From Allomyces macrogynus ATCC 38327 (Eukaryota; Blastocladiomycota; Blastocladiomycetes; Blastocladiales; Blastocladiaceae), in NCBI GenBank assembly GCA_000151295.1, contig GG745333.1:591173-655172 (forward strand): a stretch of 64,000 nt of DNA, written 5' to 3'. The stretch's first letter is position 1, and every line of letters starts with the position of its first letter. Position numbers and translations under genes: made by a program. Of the stretch, positions 24,896 through 33,201 are shown one piece after another. The notes beneath the pieces are model-generated. The model saw nothing but the letters and a program-made list of their open reading frames with translations. It was not told where the DNA came from and made no database searches.

Positions 24896-25283
24896 AATCC
24901 TATTACGCGTCGCCGTGGCAAGCTCAGTGCCAGCCGTGTTTCAAAAACGATCTATTCGGTTGCTCTATCTTCTTTATCGGAGTCCATGAAACGGCCGACA
25001 AAACTATTCACGCAGCAAGAGCAACGATCCTGCGCGTTCCTCTCTTCGCCACCTCAACTCTCCACCTCACAGACCACCTCCACCAATCCGTGCTGTGCGC
25101 TGTTCCCCCTGCCCCCGCACAGGGCAATGTAAATACAACCCACGACCGCCTTCCCGCATCAATTCATCTACGCGGACCTATGGTGGCCTCCTATCGCGGG
25201 TCGCGATGTTCGAGTTGGACCCGGCCGCTGCGGGCGACGCAAATACAACCCACGGCCTTCCTGCATCAACTCATAGACGCGGG
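24844..25283 (-). repeat. Three diverged direct copies of a segment encoding the tail end of the adjacent membrane protein
   Basis: Cores at 24844-24885, 25132-25176 and 25242-25283 share AATACAACCCACG on the plus strand, then a GCATCA..TCA..ACGCGG phrase. On the minus strand the third copy is coding sequence for the C-terminus of the membrane protein gene ending at 25168 (RVYELMQEGRGLYLRR). The other two read RVDELMREG.RGLYL and RVFELMRER.RGLYS. Similarity extends further upstream between copies 1 and 2, where both share a phrase close to CTCAACTCTCCACC. The copies look like duplicated 3' ends or relics of lost paralogues. Confidence 0.6.
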
Positions 25284-27252
25284 GATCGTTTGGATTCGTG
25301 CTCCGTGTTGCCCTGACCGACTCGGTATCGGCCACCGCAGGTGCCTCGGACCCGTCCGGGTTTGCTATCATCACTTCGCCGCCGCGCGGGTTATCCGCCG
25401 ACATGGCCACTTCCGAAATGGGCGACGCAAGACCGGGCTCGAGCACCCCGAATTGCGAACGGAAGGACGGGATACGGCGCGGGTCGCGCGCACCGAGGAC
25501 GGGTGATCGCTGGAGATTGTCGGTGGCGGAGATGGCGCTCACACGGCGTGCGGTGGGGGCCGCGGCGGTTGGCGCGGGTGGGGGAAGCGGCGCGGCGACG
25601 GTGATGGGAGGCGGAGTTGCATCAGATTGTGCTGGAGTTGCTGGTGAGGTCGCGGCTACGGACGGGGACGGCGGCGGGGGTTCAGCGGCCGCGGGTGGAG
25701 TGCCAGCGGGTGTGCCGCCAGATGGTGGCGCCACAGCGGGTGGAGCCGATGCGGCACGCAATGCTCCCGCGTCGGGCGGTGGAGAAGGTTCGGCAGGTGC
25801 GGTGGTGGCTGTTGTCGAAACGGTAGGAGTGTTGGCCGACGGCAAATCCGTCGTCGTTCCAGTTGCGGGTGCCGTCGTCACCTCCAGATCGCGTGCTCTG
25901 GCTGAAGTCGGAACCGGCGCCAACGACGCGACCGGAGCTGCTGCTGCGTTGGTGGCAGGAGTTGGGGCATCAGGATGGTCCACTTGCACTTGCACATGTT
26001 CATGATCGTCGTTGCTGAGCGGGTAGAGCGGCGGCACTTCCATTTCGTGATCGCTTGAGTACCCCGGCAGCTCCACCTCGTTGTTGTCGATCACCGAGTC
26101 GAGCATCGCATTGGACGCATACCGGATCCGCATTTCATCAAACTTGTCGACAATTTGCAGGCGGTAGATCCACGCTAGCATGAGCACGAAGACAGTCGGC
26201 ACGACAATGAACGCGGCTTGCCGCACAATCGTCGAGGTCGAGTAGAAAGTGAGCCCCTGCAGCGTCGGCGCCAGACCCGACACGAATAGGTCTGTTGCCG
26301 AACACTCTCCACCCGACGCCGCACACTTGTGGAACATGCACGGCCGCGTCTGCGGGTCGCACCCGGTGCCGTCGACCAGCACGGGCACCGTAACATTGGC
26401 CGGCGAGCACGCCGTCACGGCAACAAAGTTCTCGACGTTGCCAAGAAACTGGATCGGAAACTTATCCGCGTCCCAGGCGCGCGGGATCAGCGTCGTCTGC
26501 AATGCCGGGATATACTGCGGCGTCGCGTGCATCTTGTCATCGCGAAAGAACGGGTCGAGCGCAAGGTACGGCGACGGCGCATTGATCGCGTCGCGGTTCG
26601 GCGACTGTTCCGCGCCCCACTGCGGGTTCGACGCCTGGTACGTGTCAGCGCCCGCAGCTTGCCCATTGGCCGTGTACGCGTAGCCCTGCGTGATGGGCTG
26701 GCACGGCGATCCGTACGGTGCCGCAACCGTGCAAATGCCCAGCGGAGCGGTGTTCGGCGGCATCGTCGCGGTTCGCGCCAGCACGCTCTGGTAGAGAATG
26801 AACGCGGCCTCATGGTCCCGGTTGCCTGCGGTTCTGGGCGGCAGCCGCGGGATCGTGATGTTGCGTTTTAGCAACGTTGGGTGGAGAAGCGAAGCACAGG
26901 TCCGGGCAGTCCATCGCGTGAATGCGTTCATGCACTGCGCCATGACTAGTGTGAACTGGCGGTTCAAGGTGCGCTGCGCCTTGTCGTACGTGGCATTGTC
27001 AAAACTCTTGTCGCGGCCCGAGTAACCCCTGTTTGCTACCACATCGACGCAAGCGTCTTGAATGAACGCGGCCGTTGGCATGGCCGATGCGGCACAATCG
27101 GCGTTGGTAAAACACGTCGAGTGAATCCATAGTGCCGGTTGCGGCGCGCCATTCCACGACGGTGGGGTCGGCGGGAACACGGCGGTCAGGTTCGGGTGCC
27201 GGAGCTCGAGATAGTCGGACGTGGTCACCGATATCGTGCTTGACGCGGACAT
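25168..27252 (-). CDS. Single-pass membrane protein, unrecognised family, copy 1 of a tandem trio
   Basis: A 694-residue single-exon product of no family I recognise. Residues 1-335 form a cysteine-rich domain with 12 cysteines at positions matched in both neighbours (for example TCFTNADC, GICTVAAPYGSPC, CMFHKC) and N-glycosylation sequons such as NATYD. A hydrophobic segment lies at about 340-362, followed by basic residues, so the positive-inside rule puts the N-terminal domain outside. No cleavable signal peptide is seen. The cytoplasmic tail is Pro/Ala/Thr-rich but contains ELPGY near 394, about 30 residues after the membrane, and SFRSQFGVLEPGLASP near 597. The C-terminus RVYELMQEGRGLYL is duplicated downstream. 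Unlike the other two copies it lacks a PPDY motif. A receptor or sensor role is inference from architecture only. Confidence 0.8.
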   Translation of the reverse strand: MSASSTISVTTSDYLELRHPNLTAVFPPTPPSWNGAPQPALWIHSTCFTNADCAASAMPTAAFIQDACVDVVANRGYSGRDKSFDNATYDKAQRTLNRQFTLVMAQCMNAFTRWTARTCASLLHPTLLKRNITIPRLPPRTAGNRDHEAAFILYQSVLARTATMPPNTAPLGICTVAAPYGSPCQPITQGYAYTANGQAAGADTYQASNPQWGAEQSPNRDAINAPSPYLALDPFFRDDKMHATPQYIPALQTTLIPRAWDADKFPIQFLGNVENFVAVTACSPANVTVPVLVDGTGCDPQTRPCMFHKCAASGGECSATDLFVSGLAPTLQGLTFYSTSTIVRQAAFIVVPTVFVLMLAWIYRLQIVDKFDEMRIRYASNAMLDSVIDNNEVELPGYSSDHEMEVPPLYPLSNDDHEHVQVQVDHPDAPTPATNAAAAPVASLAPVPTSARARDLEVTTAPATGTTTDLPSANTPTVSTTATTAPAEPSPPPDAGALRAASAPPAVAPPSGGTPAGTPPAAAEPPPPSPSVAATSPATPAQSDATPPPITVAAPLPPPAPTAAAPTARRVSAISATDNLQRSPVLGARDPRRIPSFRSQFGVLEPGLASPISEVAMSADNPRGGEVMIANPDGSEAPAVADTESVRATRSTNPNDPRVYELMQEGRGLYLRRPQRPGPTRTSRPAIGGHHRSA

Positions 27253-27850
27253 GGACTGACGGGGTCAAATGGGTGCAGCAAGTTGGCGTGTCGGAGCGCA
27301 AAGAGTCGAGTTGCAATTGTCGAGGGGACGGCATGTGGGATCCGACTCGCCGAGCGCACACACGTGGTGTGTTGTGGCCCACGGTTCGAGGAAAGAATGG
27401 AGAGTTGTCGGGCCAAGAGAGGCACCCACGCGGATAGGCGGGGTTTGAGTCAAAGTAACAGGCAGAGCAGGAAGGGACCACAATTGAAATCCAGCGGCGT
27501 TGAGTGGCGGTGGCAACGCAAAGGCGCCGCGCGCCCACGTGGAACCTGCAGCAACCTGCAGCCTGTTTCATGTTTCGCAACCTCGGTCGTTTCGAGAACA
27601 AAACTGCGTGCAAACTCGGTGATTGGACAATGCAGTCTCAACCTATAACACGAACAAGTGATCAAGCAACGTTTGGTCTATTTTATCGGGGATCAAGTTG
27701 GTCGACGCGCCGACCCCTCGGTATTTACAAAAAGACAACAAATAAAGGCTAGAGATGCAGAAAGCGCGGATGGACCGCCCACTGACCCCAAGGGCCCAAT
27801 TAATCCTGCTGTCCTACACGGAAGCCCTGCCCAGCAACATCATCGATTCT
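27253..27850. other. Intergenic between trio copies 1 and 2
   Basis: About 600 bases between two minus-strand paralogues, holding the promoter of copy 1 and the 3' end of copy 2. No gene or repeat recognised. Confidence 0.45.
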
Positions 27851-29635
27851 TCACGCCGCGAGCGCGGTTGCAGGGGCCTCGGCCGTAATTTCGCGACCAG
27901 GTGTGCCCTGCGCGTCGACCGAAGCGATTGGTGCAGCCTGAGTCGGTGCCGGCGCGTCTTGATCCTCGGCTCCACCTCCGCCTCCGTCTCCTCCTTCTGG
28001 TGTTGCGGCACTTGCATTGGCGACAGAAGGGGCCAAATCGCGACGGTCCGACGGCACAATCTCGCCATAATCGGGCGGCGGGGTCGGCACATCCACGCTC
28101 GTCGTCGAGCTGGCGTCGCTTGCGCGGCGGACAAATTGGTGGTCGCGCGAGTCCAAGGAAGAAAGGGAAGAAGCGAGTCCGGGCTCGAGCACGCCAAACT
28201 GAGAACGAAACGAAGGGATCTGCCGGTCCAGGTTGACAAGTGACGACGGAATAGTGCTGTTCGTGCGACGGCGGTAGCTGGCGGCGGTGGACGGAATCGC
28301 AGCGGTCGGTGCGGGTGCAGTGAGCGCGGATGCAGGAGCGGGGCTTGCAGACATCGACGGTGCGGCAACAACAGCACCCGCATCGCCGTCATCGGTCGTC
28401 GTCAAATTGGGCAATGGTGGCGGCTCCACGGCATTCGCGTCGTCGTAAGCCGGCAACTCGGCCTCCTCGTCGGTGGGCGGATCGAACATGGGGCTGCCAT
28501 CACGGTACCAAATGTGCCATGCGTTGAACTTGGCCATAAACTTTTTCCGATACCGGTAAATGAGGTACAGAATCACCATGGACAGCGCAATCTGCAACGA
28601 CGCCTGCTTGATCTTGGTGCCCGTTGATAGGAACTGGAGCCCTTGGAGCGTCATCAGGCCCGACACGAATAAATTGCCCGCTGAGGAACACTCTCCACCC
28701 GGTGCTGTGCACTTGTGGAACATGCACGGTCGCAACAGCGGGTCGCAACCGGCACCGTTCACGAGCACAGGCACGGTCACATTTGCCGACGAGCAAGCCG
28801 TCACGGCAATGTAGTTTTCGGTCTTGATGAGAAGCTGGGTCGGGAAAGTGTTGTCGTCCCATGCGCGCGGGAAGAGCGTCGTGTTGAGGTCCGCGAGAAA
28901 CTGCGGCGTCGGGTGCGACTTGTCGCTGGCCAAGAAGACATCAACGGCCAAGTTGGGCGACGGCGCGTTGATGGCGTCGCGGTTGGGCGAGTATTACGCG
29001 TCGACTTGAACAATTGAGGCCTGCCGGGCCGCGCCCATGGCCGCGTACGGATCGGTGGTGATGTGCCTGCAAGGCGAGCCGAGGGGCGTAGCGGTTGTGC
29101 AAATACCAAACGACGAGATCAACTGCGAGGTTGTGCTAGACGAGAGGGCCTCCTGGTACTGGCGAAACGCAGCGACGTGATCCGCCTTGTTGAGCGAGGC
29201 AGGCGGGAGCGTTGACAACGAGATGTTGTGTGCGATCAAGGTCGGGTGCAATAACGGCACACAAGTACGGGCAGTCCATTGCACCCATGGCCCGGGGCAC
29301 TGATCCATGACCTTGGCGAGCTGGTCATTGAACGCGCGCTGCGCCGCGTCGTACGTCTCGTTGGTAAAGGTCGTATCAACGGATGTGAACGTTGTCAATG
29401 GAGCGACGCAGGGAGCTTGCGCAAACTGGACAGTGGACAGGGCGGCCGCATCGCAATCGGCCGCGTTGAAGCATGTTGCGAAAACCCATAGCCGAGCGTC
29501 GTTACTGGTATTATCGAGCGAGCCAGGCGTGGTCGCCCATGGCGGTGTGGTGGAAAAGACTTTGGTCAAGTTGGCATGTCGGATCTCGACATAGGCGGGT
29601 GAAGTGCCCGGCGAGCTTGGGCTTGGGCTGGACAT
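27851..29635 (-). CDS. Single-pass membrane protein, copy 2 of the tandem trio, with one in-frame TAA
   Basis: A paralogue of the genes at 25168-27252 and 30320-32419. From the ATG at 29635 the frame runs 213 residues to a TAA at 28994-28996, then continues in the same frame with conserved sequence (YSPNRDAINAPSP) to the final stop at 27851, giving about 594 codons. At the TAA codon copy 3 has phenylalanine, and the codon after it is TAC, so one base change could explain the stop. All 12 ectodomain cysteines, the NETYD sequon, a membrane segment near residue 340, ELPAY near 393, SFRSQFGVLEPGLASS near 473 and a PPPDYGE motif near 518 are kept. Selection thus seems recent or ongoing, which favours a young null allele or a sequence error over an old pseudogene. 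Read as it stands, the product is a truncated ectodomain without membrane anchor. Confidence 0.75.
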
Positions 29636-30319
29636 GGGCCGTCGCGCGCAGTGCAGCGGGTTGGAGCCGTGTCGAGTGCGGTCGGATCGCGACGCGCCAT
29701 GGCGCGCGCGACCGTTTAGACTGGCAAAATCGTTGACGTTACGGGAGTGTCAGGAGTTTCAATGGCGTTTCATGTGTGCGCGATCGTTCGCCACACAAGC
29801 CGCGAGGATACGCGCAACAGGTTGATCGGGCGTCGCAATAAGCATCAGTCGCCTCTGCATGGATTGGTAAAAGCAGTGCTCCGCTCTCGTCAACTGCGGC
29901 AAGTCCCTGTTTCCGCCTTGCTGACTCTCGGCTCACCCCGACACCAACGCCGACTGACGGTTGTGCGCGCGTAGCGCTGATGGTCGGCAAACGTCCATTT
30001 TGTCAGTCAGGTCGCTGTACCATACACCCTCTCCACCCGGTTTGTGCGCCAGTGAGCCATCGCGTGGGCTGTCGATGCGGCCACCTGCAATAAACAATTC
30101 GGCAGTTTGTACGCATTTTCAACAGCTGGTGCGGCTCCCTTCTGCTATTCATGATGTTAGTCAGATAATATGCGACCAGAATGCAGGGCTTTGTCGATCG
30201 ACAGTCTCTCTAGTCCCGCAAATTGAACAAGACAAACAAAACTGCAAAACAGCAAAAGCCAATGTGACCGAGCAGCAACTTGGCCACGGCAGTCGTCCAA
30301 CAACACCGATCACACAGCC
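29636..30319. other. Intergenic between trio copies 2 and 3
   Basis: About 680 bases, moderately less GC-rich than the genes. It should hold the promoter of copy 2 and the 3' UTR of copy 3. No gene, RNA or repeat recognised. Confidence 0.45.
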
Positions 30320-32419
30320 CTATCTCGCGGCGCTTTCGGTGGAAGGGGAAGGCGCTGCGACCGCGACCGCAGCTGCGGCGGCATCCACTCGAGGTGCTGG
30401 CTCGGAATGCACCAGCGTCGGCGCGTCCGGATCCACAGCGACCCCGTTCACCCCTCCACCCCTCTGCGCGGCACCCGTGCTTGGATTGGGAGAAGACGTC
30501 GGATTGCGCAACGGTACGACCTCGGCATAGTCGGGCGGCAAGTCTGGCGGCTGGCTTGTTGATGTCACGGTGGCAGGGCGGTCTACGGCCGTCGTCGATG
30601 CCGCCGCGTCCGGTAAATCCATGGCCGTTGTCAGCGTCGCAGCGCCAGCACCGCTGGCACGGCGGTCGTCGTTGTCTTCGTCGTGGGAGTGCACAAATAA
30701 CGTGGGAGACCCGAGGCCCGGCGCGAGCACACCAAACTGTGACCGGAATGATGGACGAGATCGACGGCCTGGATGGTCGGTCGCGATATGGACAGTGGCA
30801 CCGCTCGTACAACGGCGGGTCGTGGAAATGGTGGACGAGACGGCAGCGGTTGGTGCGGGTGCGGCGAGTACTGGTGGCGCGGGTGCAGCAGACGCGATCG
30901 GACTGGGCGCAACAAACGAAGTCGGACCGGGTGGAGAGATTGCGTTCGAACCGATTGGAGAGGGCGCGGTCGGAATGGATACAGCAACTGCAGTTGGAGC
31001 GGGTGCAGATCGTGCGGTCGGGACAGGGGCCGCTGCCACGTCTGGTGCCGGTGGAGCAGCTCCGGCCAACATCAGTCCAGCAACCGCTGCAGCTGGTGCA
31101 GGAGCCGCGAGCTCTGGTGTAACTGTCGTGCTTGCAGCAGCAGGCGGCGTCATTGGAATGACCACGGCCGAATCCTCGGCAACCCGACCGGTCTGCCGCG
31201 ATGTTGCCTGCACATTGGCCGCCACGTCGTCACCCGCATCGTACGCCGGCAGCTCCGTCTCGTCAGCGCCCACGTCGCTGCGCTCCTCAAACATGTAGTT
31301 GGACCGGTACCAGAACCGCCACGATTCGAGTTGCGCCATGACCCGCCGACGGTACACAAACGCGATCAGCACAAAGATGAGAACCATGCTGATTTTCCAG
31401 ACGGAGCCCGTGATCTTGGAGCTTGTCGACAAGAACTGGAGTCCTTCGAGCCGAGAGAGACCCTTGACGAATAGATCCCCGGACGACGAGCATTGCGCGT
31501 CGGCTTCCGAGCACTTGTGGAACATGCACGGCAGGGTCCGCGGGTCGCACCCGCCGCCGTTCACGAGCACGGGAACGGTCACTTTGGCCGTCGAGCATGC
31601 CGTCACGGCGACAAAATTTTCAACCTTGGTGAGCAGCGCGATCGGGAGCGTAGCGTCGTCCCACGCGCGCGGAATGACCGTGGTGTTGAGGTTTGGAAGG
31701 TACTGCGGCGTCGGATGCGACTTGTTGCTGGCAAAGAAGATATCGAGCGTCTGGTACGGCGACGGCGCGTTGATCGCGTCGCGGTTAGACGAGAAGAACG
31801 CGTCGGGCTGCGCCATAGCCGCTTGTACGGCGATATTTTTCGACACGTTTGTGTCGTTGGCATGACCGTTGCATGGTGAGCCAAACGGGGCCGCGACCGC
31901 GCAAATACCAAACAGCGAGGCAGGTGGGCTGGGCGCGCCTCGCGCGAGCTTCGGATCCACGGCGAGCACATTCTGGTACTGGCCAAACGCATAGACGTGA
32001 TCCGAGCGACTGAAAGAGGCATGCGGGAGCGTCGGCAGCGTCACGTTAGCCGCGAGCAGTGTTGGATGCAAGAGCGGCACGCAAACACGAGCGGCCCACT
32101 GTGTCCATGGCCCGGGGCACTGATCCATGACCTTGGCGAGCTGATCGTCGAAAGCGCGCTGCGCCGCGTCGTAAGTGGCATTGTTGAACGTGGTGTCAAT
32201 CGTCGTGAAGGGCGTCAGCGCGGCGACGCAAGGATCTTGCATAAACTGGACCGTCGACCAGGCTGCATTGCCACAGTCGGCCGCGTTCATGCACGTTTTG
32301 TAAACCCAAAGCCGATCGTCGGTGCTCGTGGCATTGGGCGCGCGCGGCCATGGTGGGGTGGTGGGTAATATTTGGGACAGGTTGGAATGGCGGATCTCGA
32401 CATAGTCTTGGACCGACAT
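30320..32419 (-). CDS. Single-pass membrane protein, copy 3 of the tandem trio
   Basis: A 699-residue single-exon product, intact, same architecture as copies 1 and 2. The N-terminal domain has the 12 shared cysteines (TCMNAADC, DQCPGPW, GICAVAAPFGSPC, CMFHKC) and sequons such as NATYD and NVTLP. The membrane segment is at about 336-358 (ISMVLIFVLIAFVYRRR), followed by arginines, predicting N-out/C-in. The tail has ELPAY near 391, SFRSQFGVLAPGLGSP near 558 and LPPDYAEVVP near 630, a PY motif of the kind bound by WW domains of Nedd4/Rsp5-type ligases. The rest of the tail is Ala/Pro-rich and unconserved. The ATG at 32419 is preferred because all three copies start at the same point before the conserved ELRH/EIRH.NL block. 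The gene diverges from the spectraplakin-like gene across about 780 bases. Function unknown. Confidence 0.82.
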   Translation of the reverse strand: MSVQDYVEIRHSNLSQILPTTPPWPRAPNATSTDDRLWVYKTCMNAADCGNAAWSTVQFMQDPCVAALTPFTTIDTTFNNATYDAAQRAFDDQLAKVMDQCPGPWTQWAARVCVPLLHPTLLAANVTLPTLPHASFSRSDHVYAFGQYQNVLAVDPKLARGAPSPPASLFGICAVAAPFGSPCNGHANDTNVSKNIAVQAAMAQPDAFFSSNRDAINAPSPYQTLDIFFASNKSHPTPQYLPNLNTTVIPRAWDDATLPIALLTKVENFVAVTACSTAKVTVPVLVNGGGCDPRTLPCMFHKCSEADAQCSSSGDLFVKGLSRLEGLQFLSTSSKITGSVWKISMVLIFVLIAFVYRRRVMAQLESWRFWYRSNYMFEERSDVGADETELPAYDAGDDVAANVQATSRQTGRVAEDSAVVIPMTPPAAASTTVTPELAAPAPAAAVAGLMLAGAAPPAPDVAAAPVPTARSAPAPTAVAVSIPTAPSPIGSNAISPPGPTSFVAPSPIASAAPAPPVLAAPAPTAAVSSTISTTRRCTSGATVHIATDHPGRRSRPSFRSQFGVLAPGLGSPTLFVHSHDEDNDDRRASGAGAATLTTAMDLPDAAASTTAVDRPATVTSTSQPPDLPPDYAEVVPLRNPTSSPNPSTGAAQRGGGVNGVAVDPDAPTLVHSEPAPRVDAAAAAVAVAAPSPSTESAAR

Positions 32420-33201
32420 GGTCCGTCACGTTGGTGGAAGGGTCGAGTATGCAGCAGGTCGGATCGCGGCGGAGTTGGCGGAACCGTTCGTCGGATTTCT
32501 ACTGTTACGTCGCGGAGGAGCGCGGGTCGTGCTGCCGCAGCGTGCGGGCGTCGTGCGGGTGCTGCAGCTGTCATGGTGCCGGGCGGAGATGCGTTTGGTT
32601 GTGCGTGGTTCGAGAAAAAATGTGAAGATGCAAAAGCGGGCCTGGCGGTGTTGAAACGCAACCGGCAGCGGCATGAAGCGACAAAGTCGGCGGATCGGGG
32701 GGCTGCAGAAGCGTCGGCTGCCTGTTGGAAAGCGCATCGAATCGGCGTTCTGATGTGATTGTTGCCGGCAAGTGCCTGCCCCGCTGTCACACCTGTCACG
32801 CCCATCGGCGAGGAGCGCCACATCGGCCGACCACCGCCCGACACGACACGCGCTTCGACGGGTCTTGCCTCGGGTCGAGCACGACGACGCTGTCAGTGTC
32901 GGCCCGGCTGCAGCGCCGCTCTCGGCCCTCTGCACCCTTGCGAACCACCTGCAAACAACGACGACCACCGCGCCGCTGCCGCTGGCCCCCGCTCGCCGCT
33001 GCCGCTCTGCACCTCACCTCGCAGGGTAGCACACCTCACCTCGCAGGGTAGCGCACCCGCGCTCGAGTGAAGCTCGGCAACGCCATCGAACCACCCCGCG
33101 GCGAGCTTCCGCCGCGCCCAACGGCTCTGCACGGGCCATACTAGTACCCGTACCCGTCGACTCCACCCCCGTACGCCGCGCCGCGCCGTTCCCTGCCAAC
33201 C
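32420..33201. promoter_or_regulatory. Divergent intergenic region shared by trio copy 3 and the spectraplakin-like gene
   Basis: The two genes point away from each other across these 780 bases, so both promoters must lie here or overlap. No TATA box or factor site can be named. A perfect 20-base direct repeat sits about 150 bases before the plus-strand start (separate entry). Confidence 0.5.
33010..33051. repeat. Perfect 20-base direct repeat, period 22
   Basis: Copies at 33010-33029 and 33032-33051 are identical (CACCTCACCTCGCAGGGTAG) and separated by two bases. They lie in the upstream region of the spectraplakin-like gene. They could be duplicated factor sites or simple slippage; the sequence alone does not decide. 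Confidence 0.8.
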
